NCBI GenBank assembly: GCA_014529385.2
Contig: CM043967.1
Location: 13,145,501-13,209,500, forward strand
Source: Adiantum capillus-veneris
Lineage: Eukaryota; Streptophyta; Polypodiopsida; Polypodiales; Pteridaceae
Direction: 5' to 3'
Length of the DNA stretch: 64,000 nt
Part shown: positions 47,848-59,662 of the stretch, one piece after another
Position numbering within the stretch: position 1 is the stretch's first letter
Layout of the letters: every line of letters begins with the position of its first letter
The notes under the pieces: model-generated
What the model was told of the DNA's origin: nothing
Database searches by the model: none
The model's input: only the letters and a program-made list of their open reading frames with translations
Position numbers and translations under genes: made by a program

Positions 47848-48871
47848 TCCTTGACACTAGCAAGGAAAGTGTCCATATCATCTTCCTCATGCATAATCTT
47901 CGACTCCAGCTCTTTACGCAGCAAAGAAATTTTAGCCTCATTGCGGCTTGCATAAAGACCAGCCAAAATATCCCAAGCCTGTTTTGTAGATTTTGCTGAA
48001 CGGATGTGAGGAACAATGGTGCACTTCACAGACAATGCAATCAATGCATGAGCCTGCGTATCCTTAACATCCCAACGAGCTTGTTCTGCCGTAGGCAAAA
48101 CAACTCTAACAGCAGCAATTCTTGTAGCAAGACCTGCAACATCCTCAACATCGCCTACATCCTCAGAACCAGGACGTACATCAATGCCCTGCAAAATGTT
48201 CCAGACGCCCTTTGACACAAGAACATGTTGCATCATATAAGCCCACATAGGGTAATTGTCCCCATCCAACCTGTCCTCAGCAGCAAACATCTTAAACACA
48301 TCTGTGTTGTTGTTGTCAGCCATGGTAAATGCTGCACCTGATGTGAAAACTGTCTGAAAATAGGAGAAACAGAGCGGGAACAACACGTGCTATATAACAC
48401 AAACTGTAGAAGACTATAAGGCACCTGTTATGCAAAAAACGGCACTGACAGAAACTCTCCACAAAATGACGAAATAGCCTGTGCAACACTGCCTGTAGTG
48501 CAAACGGAGGCCAAAATGAGCCCGAAGTAATTGTCGATCTGGGAACGCTTGCCAAAGCTCACTGAAATCGGAGAAAGTGAGCAAGCGTGTACTGGAGCAG
48601 CTGACGACTAAGCCCGGGAGGACGCACCCTGCTCTGATACCAATTGTTGGAATGAGGGTTGTAGAGAAACACACACAGCTTGGAGAAGACAAAGGAATCT
48701 CAAGGCACACAACAGAGAGTGTATTACTTAGTGTGCAATGGAAAGATAGATAGCCCTAGAGTGATGGGCGTATATACAATGCTCGGGGGAAAAAACCTCC
48801 TAAAGAGGGAAAAAATGCCCCGGCGATCCTAGTGTGTGCACATACATCACTACCACATGTATATGGTAACA
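47848..48871 (-). mobile_element. Copia element A3, truncated to 5' LTR and gag start
   Basis: Third copy of family A. The 5' LTR is 48645-48871 and the primer site GCTCTGATACCA (plus strand) at 48631-48642 is a perfect complement of TGGTATCAGAGC. Gag begins at an ATG at 48323 (MADNNNTDVFKM) and is open to about 47848, where similarity to A1 and A2 stops in the HDMDTF/DDMDTF block. There is no pol and no 3' LTR, so it was cut by a deletion or was copied in part. Orientation is minus, like A1 and A2. Confidence 0.88.
48645..48871 (-). repeat. 5' LTR of A3
   Basis: 227 bp; nearest by eye to the A2 LTRs (shares GTATTACTTAGTGTGCAATGG). Confidence 0.88.
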
Positions 48872-50211
48872 AATTTCTTCCACACTTCAAAAACCTTTAT
48901 TAAAAAAAGTTTCATTATGTGAAAAGAAGTATAATTTGTGTTAATTTTTTTAGAATAAAAATAAAATTCTCTATAAAGTATCTTGTTATATCATATTTCT
49001 AATAGCTATAAAAGAACCTCAATGTGAGTTTACATACGCCTCTAATGTTCATTCTTACCCATTTCAGACATGGGAATGAACAAAGCTATCACTTTTGTTG
49101 TAAGTTCATTGTCAAAACCACTATCCCCGATACTTGCATTAGCTTATACAAAAAAATCTACAATGCCTAATCAACCTTTTTACACCTCTTTTATTCAACA
49201 ACCTTGTCAATGATTTGATGATTATTGCTTTCCTTAACTACAACTCCCTTTTGCAACCATAGAGTTTGCTCCATCCATTCTCACAGATGCTACATAGGGT
49301 GACCACACAAAATCTCACTCAAATTCTAGTTTTCTTTGAAGCCCTACCAAATACCAAAGTGAAATCCCATACAAGAATGAATAAAGCTTATTCAATAGTT
49401 ACATGTAGAATTGAAGGATAAAGAGATGCTAGACAACTCCATCAAGTGGAAAAGAAGAGATGTGTAATCCCAACATAGGAGCTAGCTTCAATTGCCACCA
49501 CACCCCCACCCCCTCCATATCTTTAGAAGATGTAGATCCTACCATATCATACGTTGTAGCACTTGCTCAAAGTTATAAGCACCCCATCTTTCATCCCTAG
49601 GGATCCACTCCTTATCGAAAAGGACATGCCACCTGAAAGCATCCTAGAACTAGGTTGCATTTATATGCATGTATCAAAAAAATTATACGTATAAAACGGT
49701 ATTATACGTCGTAATCCCGATATTGAAAAACTTTTTCATTGAAAGCCTTTGCAAGCAAAATACGTACATATAAAAAATACTATTGCCGCTTTCAATCGAA
49801 AACGTTTTTGTGGCAACTTGCACTTTCATCTCATAGTGACAACAGGAGCATTGTTCACGTATGATTTTTTCCTTTCGTTGATGATTACTAACGTGTTTTT
49901 GTGTGTTGTGCTAGACTCGTGTGATGCAGTAGATTCTCTCTCTCTCACCACATAATTGGCTTGCAGATTGTAGGCCACTTCGTTGTGTGTAGCCCTATGA
50001 ATCTCTCCAAAAATGAGTACAATTTAGTACCTTGTCCTGTGGCATGCAGCCATATGGCCCACTCTAGGGGAGGCTTAGTGGTGCAATAGTTTATCTCTCA
50101 CCACAGAGATGAGTTAGGATTCAAAGGTCGACCCATGGAGTGCAAAAGGCATGATGCTACACCTTTCTCTTCAGAGTGTCCTATAGGAATCACAGTTTTA
50201 AATTAGATCAC

Positions 50212-50591
50212 ATTATCATTAGTACCACATAGAAACATGAGAATTAACACTTGTCAACCTAGGAGTGGAGAGATGCATACTACATGCCCTCTTCATCCTA
50301 GTGTGATGCACACGTTAACCTTGTGCTTTGTAATCCATAGATACACCATTGTTCATCACTCGATGACTTGGTGTTGTTTTGGATGTAGATACGTACGATG
50401 GTTGACCAGCATCTGAGATTTTCAAATTGTCTGCTGGTGGTTGTGCTGTGAGTTACACGCACTTCTTCAAGGGCTATATTATCGTTAGTATTACATAGAA
50501 ATACGAGGGTTAATGCTTGTCACCTGGGCGTGGAGATATGCATATCCATGCCCTCTTCCTCTTAGTGTGACGCACCTATTACCCTTGTGCT
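50212..50591. repeat. Diverged ~115-bp direct repeat, two copies
   Basis: 50212-50330 and 50478-50591 share ATTATCRTTAGTA, ACATAGAAA, CTTGTCA, a GTGGAGA(G/T)ATGCATA core, ATGCCCTCTTC and TAGTGTGA(T/C)GCAC, in the same order and at the same spacing, offset by about 266 bases. Confidence 0.75.
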
Positions 50592-50879
50592 TCCGAAGTG
50601 GGTTACAACATTGTAATGGCTTCTCGTCTACGACCAGCTGATGACTAATAAAAAAATAATATCATAATTTGATCCTTGTCTCGCTTGTAGTGTCCAATGT
50701 GAATTATATAATTGAATGATTGATTATATCTCTCTCTTGCAACATGATGTTAAATATAACTGAATAAGTGATTTTACATTGATGACATAATGACTTGATC
50801 GTTTTTGGCACTCTAATCATGACATGTTAACTTGATTTGAAGAAGAAATCAACCACATTGAAGCCCATGTGATATTTAA

Positions 50880-50881
<2 letters not shown>

Positions 50882-50935
<54 letters not shown>
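50882..50935. repeat. (GA)n microsatellite
   Basis: About 27 GA units without interruption. Confidence 0.95.
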
Positions 50936-50939
<4 letters not shown>

Positions 50940-51819
50940 AAAGAGAAGAACCTCACACGTATTGCCAACATTGAAGAGGATGAATCTTCATTGCAAGACG
51001 AGCCATTAAGCCTCAAGGAGTGCAAGAATCTTTGCCCAAACCACTTTGTGTGACATCAATTATTTTGAATTAGGGGCAATGCCAAAGATACATTTCTGGT
51101 AAAGGTATTAAATTTGTAACACAAAAGGCTAGCACGAGTATTGCTACGAAGATTCATACGACAAGAGAGATGTATGCCAACCAACAACCAAATGGCGCTC
51201 TACTTCATACATCAATGATATGTCTACGACATCCTGGGGAGACGGGTGGATTGGGAGGACTACCTAAGGACTGTTGGAGTTGACTAGGGCCGCTTTGAGG
51301 AAAACGTGGCAACACGCAATGCAAATAACCCAATGCCTCCACACAAGCGCCCTATAGTTCTACTTCTCAAAGAGTCAGACATAATGATTGAATTAGCCAA
51401 CCAAGGACAAGACCTTGCAAGCCAAGGAGAGACACTTGACATGCACGTATCCTTGAGCTTGAGATAGAGCTAGCAGAAGCTTGGACGAGGCTTCAACGAT
51501 ATGCCTCCTTATTTCAAACCCCTGCCAAAAGAGGGTGATACTTTGCAAAAGGCACATGCAGACCAGTCTCTCTGAGCTTAGAACTTCTAAGTTCCAAATT
51601 GATGACCTACATGGCCTACTAGACAAACTGGCACAGTCAATAGCTTAAGCCTCAAAATCAAAACTACATTTTATCCCCTCAACTCCTCCAATCTATTTTC
51701 TTGAATTTGTTATAATCTCAAAACTATATTTTGCTAGCATCACCTCTTTTTTGTATTCTCAAAAATACATTGTGTTATATCAAACTGTAATTCTCAATCT
51801 TATTGCAAAACGTTTTATT

Positions 51820-51825
<6 letters not shown>

Positions 51826-51897
<72 letters not shown>
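51826..51897. repeat. (GA)n microsatellite
   Basis: About 36 GA units, just beyond the C-terminal end of the hAT transposase remnant. Confidence 0.95.
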
Positions 51898-51900
<3 letters not shown>

Positions 51901-52363
51901 AGTGATGTGAACATCAAGTAGCATAGCATTGTATTCCATCGTGCATTGTTACCAAAATAAGCAAAAGTTACAGGCAATGGTGATCACAAATCTTCGTCGG
52001 ATTCAAACACACCATATCGTCTACTTCATCCATATCTGAGCATTATAAATCCATCTTCCATTTCATATCATCATCATTGTCAACTTCTGCAGCGATAGCT
52101 TGATGGGTTTAGAAGACACCATAGTGCTTTTGCGCTGCTCTTGTTGCAATGTTTTGAGGTTTATGGATAAGTCTCATATTACAAAAACATACACCAAATC
52201 AGCAACCCGTTTAGGATGAAGATGATTGTGGTTATCTTTTTTGGTATGCATAAAGTCGAATGCCGACCAGTTTCTCTCGTAGCTTCCACTTGATGCAGCA
52301 ACAACTGATAAAACCCTGACTGCAATGTGTTGCAACTCCTCCTTCTCCCCGCCATACTCTTTT

Positions 52364-52447
52364 TGTTAGGAAATAAGACGTAGCTAAATAGATAATTGAG
52401 TAGATTACTTAATGGAGAGAGACAGATTTACATACACGAGATTATAG

Positions 52448-52488
<41 letters not shown>

Positions 52489-53149
52489 CACGATATACGT
52501 GGTTCACCCAATGTGGGCTACGTCCACGGAAAAGCAGCCACTCAATGGCTTTAGTACTTCAAAACAAGAAGTAGTTTACAAAGGGATTATACCCTTAATG
52601 GAGCTCCCGCCTTGCTTCACTCTCACCACCTCACACTCACTTTGTTGCATCAACTTCACACTATGAAATGTGTGTAGAAATGGCCTCCTTTTATAAGCCA
52701 AAAGGGCTGCCCTCTCTTATGAGAGACAGCCATGTGTAGCCGCCCTTGTGCGAATAAGTCCAAATAGGACCCTCCAATCCGCCCATGTGTGGCCGCCCTT
52801 GAGAAGACAAGTCCGCTTTTGAATTCGGCCACCGGCCATCGGCCATTGACTTTCGGCCACCGGCCATTGACTTTCGACCATCGGCCATCGGCCATTGACT
52901 ACCGGCCACCGGCCAACCGACCGGTTGTTTTCCGACCACTTTCCGGCCGCCAGCCGGCCATAATATTCCGGCGAAAAGGAATATTCCAGCGAAAACAAAG
53001 TTGCACCTGATTCTTGTCCGTGAAAATTTTGGTTTCCGGTGAGTGATTTTCCTTCACGCACGATGGCTTCTCCTCATAATGGGGGCCTTACAAAAGTGCG
53101 CTTTTACCACAAAAAATTACAAAGGGTAAATCAGGCTCCATACTTCACA
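52364..53149 (-). repeat. 3' LTR of copia B
   Basis: 786 bp. Contains (AG)n of 34 bases at 52451-52484 and a GGCCACCGGCCAT-type minisatellite at about 52834-52925. Confidence 0.95.
52834..52925. repeat. GGCCACCGGCCAT-type minisatellite in the LTR
   Basis: Alternating short units built from CGGCCATCGGCCATTGACTT-like and CGGCCACC phrases. A shorter version of the array occupies the same place in the partner LTR (57618-57690), so copy number changed after insertion or during reverse transcription. Confidence 0.8.
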
Positions 53150-53209
53150 ATCTCCCACTTGGAGACTGATCTCCAAACCAAACCTGTGACTGCTTTCCAT
53201 TCTGGCTTC

Positions 53210-56200
53210 TTATCTTTGAATGCCGATTGAAGATAAGCAAAAGCTCAACTTCTCCTTGTTGACCACCTTTGTAAACATGTCTGCAGGATTTTCACTTGTA
53301 TGCACCTTTCCTAGCTTTAGCTGTCCCTCTTCCAAAAGAGTGCGTATGAAGTGATATCTCACCTCAATGTGCTTTGTCCTTGAATGAAAAGCTGAGTTCT
53401 TCGCAAGATGGATAGCGCTTTGGCTATCACTGTACAAGACACAATTGTCTTGTTTGAATCCAAGCTCTTCTAAGAATCTGTGGAGCCACAGAATTTCTTT
53501 GCTTGCCTCCGTCATTACTACATACTCTGCTTCCGTGGTAGAAAGTGAAACCACTTTTTGCAGCTTTGAAGCCCAGCTTACTGCTGTGCCTCCAACCGTG
53601 AACACATAGCCAGTAGTGCTCCTTCGAGTATCTGTGTCACCTGCCATATCTGCATCAGCATACCCTTCTAGAAAAATATCAGTTCCTCCAAAATACAAAT
53701 CATTTGTTGTTGTCCCTTTTAGATACCTAAGTATCCACTTCACAGCTTGCCAATGCTCTTTACCTGGGTTGTCCATGAACCTACTCACAACTCCCATTGC
53801 ATGTGCAATGTCTGGCCTTGTCCAGACCATAGCATACATTAGAGAACCTACCGCTGCAGCATATGGAACTTTAGACATATAGGCTATCTCCTCTTGTGTC
53901 TTTGGACACATATCCTTCGTTAGTTTAAAATGACCAGCCAAAGGTGTAGAAACTGGTTTTGCATTTTGCATTGCAAACCTTTCTAGTACCTTCTTGATGT
54001 AATCTTCTTGAGATAGCTTTATTGTCTTCTTCGTCCTGTCCCTTGATATTTTCATACCAAGTATCCTCTTTGCAGCACCTAAATCTTTCATTGAAAAAGA
54101 TTTGGACAGCTCCTCTTTTAGGTCTTTGATGTCCTGCATGTTAGCACTTGCAATCAACATGTCATCAACATACAACATTAGGATGATGAATTTCCCATCT
54201 CCTAAATTCTCCATGTAGACGCAGTGATCCGAGTTGCATCTTGTGAATCCATGATCCAACATCCATCGATCAAACTTCACGTACCATTGTCTTTATGCTT
54301 GCTTTAAACCATACAAGCTCTTCTTTAATCTGCAAACCATTTTCTCCTTACCTTTTACTTCATACCCCTTTGGTTGAAGCATGTAGATTTCCTCCTCTAA
54401 GTCATCGTGAGGGAATGCCGTATTTACATCCATTTGCTCGAGATTTAGATCATGAGCAGCCACAAGGCTTAAGACAATCCTAATTGAATTCATTTTTACA
54501 ACAGGAGAAAATATTTCATTGAAGTCAATACCTTTCTTTTGAGAAAAACCTTTTACCACAAGCCTAGACTTGTACCTTTTCTTCCCACCTTCTTCTTCCT
54601 TTAGCTTGTACACCCATTTGTTTTGAAGTGCCCGCTTACCTTTAGGCAACTCAACCAACTCCCATGTTTGGTTGCGATGTAGTGAGTCCATCTCCACTTG
54701 CATGCTCTTCGTCCATTCTTCTTTGGATTCATGTTGCATAGCTTCTTCATATGATTCCGGCTCTCCAGAATTTGAGATCAAGAGATGGTTGAAGGAAGGA
54801 ACAAACCTTTCTGGAGGTCTACTTGCTCTTGTAGATCTTCGGGGATTAGGTTGAGGCTCCTCATTTGGTTGACGTTGATGCACATTGTCACCGTTTGCAG
54901 TCCTTGAGTCTTCACCGTCCTCAAACTCCATGTACTAATCACCTGTTTCTTTTGTTTGTTTTCTTTCCAAGTAATCTTTGTACATATTTTGTTCGTTAAA
55001 AATTACATCCCTACTCCTTAAGATTTTACCATCTTCAGGATTCCATAGGCGATACCCAAAGTCTCCTTCTCCGTAGCCAATGAAGAAACACTTTTTGGAC
55101 TTTGCATCTAACTTTGATCTTAGGCTTCTATCTATGTGCATGAAAGCCTCACACCCAAACACTTTGAAAAATGCATAATTCACCGGTTTACCTGTCCATG
55201 CCTCTTCTGGAACTCCTCCATCCAATGCCGTTGAGGGTGACCGATTGATTAAGTACACAGACGTACTTACAGCTTCCGCCCAAAGCTCAAGCGGTAGGCC
55301 TGCATGTAGCCGCATGCTTTGTGCTCGTTCCATGATTGTCCTGTTCATCCTTTCCGAAATCCCATTTTGTTGAGGTGTCCTTGGGGTTGTCCTTTGCCTC
55401 CGAATGCCATTGCTAGCACAAAAGCTTTCAAAAGCTTGGCTGCAATATTCACCTCCATTGTCGGATCTGAGGCATTTAACCTTGGTACCTGTTTCATTCT
55501 CCACAAAGGCTTTCCACCTTTGAAATATGGAAAATACATCGGATTTATTCTTCATGACATAAACCCATGTTTTTCCAGTCGCATCGTCTATGAATGTTAC
55601 ATAGTATAATGAGCCACCAAGTGATGGTGTACTTGCAGGACCCCAAACATCAGAATGAACCAACTCAAGTTTTTTTTTTCTTTCATTTCTTGATTTTTGA
55701 AATTTTACCCTCTTTAGTTTACCATAAACACAATCTTCACAGAACTCTAAGTCCACTTCTTTCAAACCTAGGAGAAGCTTCTTTGTTTGAAGGATTTGCA
55801 TTCCTTTGGCGCTCATATGTCCAAGTCGATAGTGCCACACTGCACTATCAACTTCTGTAGTTGCTGCACAAGCTGAAGGTTGCGTGCTAACAGTACACAA
55901 GTAAAGTGTACCGACCTTTTCTCCCTTGGCAACCACCAAAGATCCCTTTGACATCTTCCACCGTTTATTTCCGAATGCAATGTTGTGACCTTCATCGTCC
56001 AATTTTCCTGTAGAGATTAAATTTTTTCGAAGAGAAGGAACATGCCTAACATCTTTAAGCTTCCATTCATTTCCGTTAGCAGTTTTGACAGAAACTGTAC
56101 CTTTGTCGACAATCTCACAAGCTTCATCATCTCCCAAGTATACATACCCAAAATTACCTTTGGTGTAGTCTTGGAAATGCAGCTTGTGTGGTGTCGCATG

Positions 56201-57088
56201 GAATGAAGCCCCGGAATCTACTATCCAGGAATTAGACACATTGTCTAATGAGAGAATTAGAGCATCTTGCTCTACTTTACCTGCCACATTGGCCTCCGAT
56301 GTTGGCTTGTTGTCTTGAGACTCTGTCTCCTTCTTCTTCTTGGACCAACAATCCTTCTTGACGTGGCCCTTCTTGCCGCAGTTCCAACATTCAAGAACTG
56401 ACTTTGTGCGTGACTTGCTCCGTCTTGAGCGATCACGACCCTTTTGGCTTTTGAACCTCTCCTTAGGCCTTCCTCTTGTTTCCACTGACAATGCAACACT
56501 TGATGATTCTCCTGTGCTTCTCCTTCGTATTTCCTAGCTTAGGAGAACACCCACAACATCATCAAACTTAAGAGTATTTATACCAGAGATAGAATTACTT
56601 ACAGCCATCACAAGGTTGTCCCAACTATCCGGTAGAGATGATAATATAAGGAGAGCTCGCACTTCGTCATCGAAATTGATTTTCACCGATCGAAGTTGAC
56701 TTATGTTTGTGTTAAAGTCATTTAAGGGTTCTGCAACCGAACCATTCTCTGCCATCTTTAGATTGAACAAGCTCTTCATAAGAAATACCTTATTGGATGC
56801 CGATGGTTTCTCGTAGAAGTCGTCAAGTGACTTCACCAAGTCCTCCGTGGTCTTCATCTCCGAAACATTGAAGGCCACCGTTGACGCCAAGCTTAACCGG
56901 ATTGTTCCCAGGGCCTTTCGATCAAGGACAATCCATGCTTCATCTTCCATCGTTGCGGGCTTCTTTGCAAGACCGCCTAGTGGCAAATAGAGGTCCTTCT
57001 GGTAGAGATAGTCTTCAATCTGCATCTTCCAATGTTGGTAGTTTTTGCCGTTGAACTTCTCAATCTTGAGCTTCCCTTCCTCCGCCAT
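53210..57088 (-). pseudogene. Copia B gag-pol polyprotein with three in-frame stops
   Basis: A single frame of 1293 codons from an ATG at 57086-57088, interrupted only by TAG at 56534-56536, TAG at 54935-54937 and TAA at 54293-54295. Gag opens MAEEGKLKIEKFNGKNY (UBN2 family). The zinc knuckle is intact, CWNCGKKGHVKKDC (about 56390). Protease: IVDSGASFHATP. Integrase: WHYRLGHM, EDCVYGK, HSDVWGP, RSDNGGEY and NGISERMN, complete. RT: AFPHDDLEEEIY and YVDD at 54161-54172. RNase H: YADADMAGD, STTEAEY, YSDSQSAI and NPADMFTK. All catalytic residues are present; each stop is one base from a sense codon, except that the original codon is unknown. Confidence 0.93.
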
Positions 57089-57161
57089 AACTCCCACTCA
57101 ATTCAAGGAATCCTTTCCTTGAGATAATTTAGCTACGAGCAAACCTTGCTCTGATACCAGT

Positions 57162-57245
57162 TGTAAGGAAATAAGACGTAGCTAAATAGATAATTGAGTA
57201 GATTACTTAATGGAGAGAGACAGATTTACATACACGAGATTATAG

Positions 57246-57282
<37 letters not shown>

Positions 57283-57956
57283 CACGATATACTTGGTTCA
57301 CCCAATGTGGGCTACGTCCACGGGAAAGCAGCCACTCAATGGCTTTAGTACTTCAAAACAAGAAGTAGTTTACAAAGGGATTATACCCTTAATGGAGCTC
57401 CCGCCTTGCTTCACTCTCACCACCTCACACTCACCTTGTTGCATCAACTTCACACTATGAAATGTGTGTAGAAATGGCCTCCTTTTATAAGCCAAAAGGG
57501 CTGCCCTCTCTTATGAGAGACAGCCATGTGTAGCCGCCCTTGTGCGAATAAGTCCAAATCGGACCCTCCAATCCGCCCATGTGTGGCCGCCCTTGAGAAG
57601 ACAAGTCCGCTTTTGAATTCGGCCACCGGCCATTGACTTTCGGCCACCGGCCACTGGCCATCGGCCATTGACTACCGGCCACCGGCCAACCGACCGGTTG
57701 TTTTCCGACCACTTTCCGGCCGCCAGCCGGCCATAATATTCCGGCGAAAAGGAATATTCCAGCGGAAAAAAAAGTCTCGGGGGCCTCCGCCCCAGAGGCC
57801 TCTAAAGTTGCACCTGATTCTTGTCCGTGAAAATTTTGGTTTCCGGTGAGTGATTTTCCTTCACGCACGATGGCTTCTCCTCATAATGGGGGCCTTACAA
57901 ATGTGCGCTTTTACCACAGAAAATTACAAAGGGTAAATCAGGCTCCATACTTCACA
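57162..57956 (-). repeat. 5' LTR of copia B
   Basis: 795 bp. Its (AG)n is 30 bases (57249-57278). It has fewer minisatellite units (about 57618-57690) and a GC-rich insertion near 57774-57806 absent from the partner. The plus strand starts TGTAAGG rather than TGTTAGG. Confidence 0.95.
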
Positions 57957-59662
57957 CTTTTTACCATAGAGGTGCATTTGTTTTGGCAATGGCATCTATA
58001 TGCCATGGATCTTGAAACATACCAATTTTATTAGCATAATCAACTTGCCTATGAAACGCTACTTTCCCATCCTCCTATCCCCCCAAGAGTTGGGAGCACA
58101 CCGTTTGAAGTCAGTCATGACTTCTTTGTTGGTAGACTGTTGATGCATTTGAAATTTAGGATCCAATACAAATTCTGTACCATGCAACGACGTATGCAAC
58201 TACACCCATCGTTTGTTGACAGCTGTGATTATGGAAGCTTTGTCCTTTGCACCAAAGCCAACGTGCTCTCTTACCTTGCGTAAGGCCTCTGACATATACC
58301 AATAAATCGAGCCAGAGATAAAAAAGTCTTTATTCACAATTCGCAAAAGATCTACAAATGGCTTAACCAAAGTCACAATTCTCTCTACATCCTGTTAGAA
58401 AACTGGCGAGTTGATAATTTACGCACATCTTGCAGCGGCATCCTGATAGTTGGGATACTTTTTGAGCCATGTATCCCATCGTCCATCGGCTACAATTTCA
58501 AGCAATACAGGCTTCACTTCTTGCAAGGTGGCAAGAACATGATGTGCAGTAGCAAACCTTGCCGCACAAAATATATGTCAAGTTTTATTGGGCGACTTCG
58601 TTCAAAAAAGAGCATACAAAAATTGAGGCTCTCTAATAAATTTTAGCACACGATTTGCATCCAATAAAGTTTTCTTTACCCAAGCCATTTTTTCAATATC
58701 TTTTAATAGCAAATTATGAGTATGTGCTACACATGGCACCCAAGTAATCTCTAGATACTTAACTTGGATAGCCTTTCCTACAACATTGTAGTTGGATGTA
58801 TTATCTGTGATGATATCAGTCACATGTGTTGGCCCACCTACCCTTGCTATTGCATGCATGTACACCCTTGCTAGCTAGTCACTCATCTTCTCTTTTAACG
58901 AGGTGTCATTAGCTTCTACGAATATAGACTCTCTAGGGTTGATAAGCATCACATTGATCAACGGCTTCTTCTGATAGTTAATCCATCCATCTAACGCAAT
59001 GGTGCAACCATATGTAGAAACAAAGTCTACCATTGTGCGTTTGATGATGGCTTCAATACTTTCTTTCACTTTATCTAGATACTGAATGTGCATCTTATTG
59101 TAGTCAGGAAGCACAAACTCTTTTTTGGTTGTGCTCATCAAAGCATCTTGAAATATTATGTTGCACATAGCATTGAACGTTATACGCACGCCACAAAAGC
59201 TTGTGTCCATTTCAAGTGCAACTCAAGCAACCACTACTTATCCATTGAATGATGCTCTGCATGATTTAGTTGTGCTAGGGTCTACTACTGATGTTGAAGC
59301 ATGAACATCAAGAGGAGTCGGCTGAGGAGGCGGCCATTGCTCATTTACTTATGTAATACATGCTCCATTTCCTCATTGCCAACATACACTTCAACATCCG
59401 TAGGAAATTCTTTAAAGGAGTCACCTTTCTTTTTAGATGCAATAATCTACTCTACTTTGCAAGAGTACTTAGGAAATCTAACATGAATATCTTTCGACTG
59501 GGCCGTACACTTTTTCACATTGCCAGGGACTTTAAACAAATTCTCTTTGATTCTAGTCGCATTACCACTAAACTCATGGCTACACGATTTGTATTTTAGT
59601 TAAGATGTGTTCTTTTCGGCACGTAACTTGTGCACATAACTCCACTCATGTACTTTCACCAT

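Larger units (their letters stand above)
48872..51825. other. No gene recognised; simple and diverged repeats only
   Basis: Contains a diverged direct repeat at 50212-50330 and 50478-50591 and a GA microsatellite at 50882-50935. The stretch 50065-50160 has weak A-box and B-box-like phrases, but I do not claim a SINE. Confidence 0.45.
52364..57956 (-). mobile_element. Copia element B, nearly intact, inserted in the hAT transposase
   Basis: A 5593-bp element. LTRs are 52364-53149 and 57162-57956. Target duplication CTTTT lies at 52359-52363 and 57957-57961. A perfect initiator-Met primer site (plus strand GCTCTGATACCA) is at 57148-57159, and the purine tract complement ATCTCCCACTTGG is at 53150. 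By eye the LTRs differ at about ten substitutions, one GA-run length change, minisatellite copy number, and a 40-base GC-rich insertion in the 57162 copy. This makes it the youngest element in the window. Confidence 0.95.
51958..59662 (-). pseudogene. hAT-family transposase (BED finger, DUF659, hAT dimerisation), split by copia B
   Basis: From an ATG at 59662 (MVKVHEW) the minus strand encodes a decayed BED-type zinc finger, SCSHEFSGNATRIKENL with KVPGNVKKCTA (about 59610-59520), in which the first cysteine and the histidine are lost. The DUF659 region follows: GVRITFNAMCN, YGCTIALDGWINYQKK and FVEANDTS (59200-58890), then TDIITDNTSNYNVVGKAI and WVPCVAHTHNLLLKDI (58820-58690). The helical middle, VADGRWDTWLKKYPN and SGSIYWYMSEALRKVREHVG, runs to 58250. 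The C-terminal dimerisation block, AVRVLSVVAASSGSYERNWS with DFMHTKK, lies beyond copia B at 52330-52240. Stops and shifts are present. No terminal inverted repeats were found. Confidence 0.82.

Noticed and set aside
50065-50160. A-box and B-box-like motifs suggesting a tRNA-derived SINE
   Set aside because: The B-box phrase does not fit the consensus spacing and no poly(A) end or target duplication was seen.
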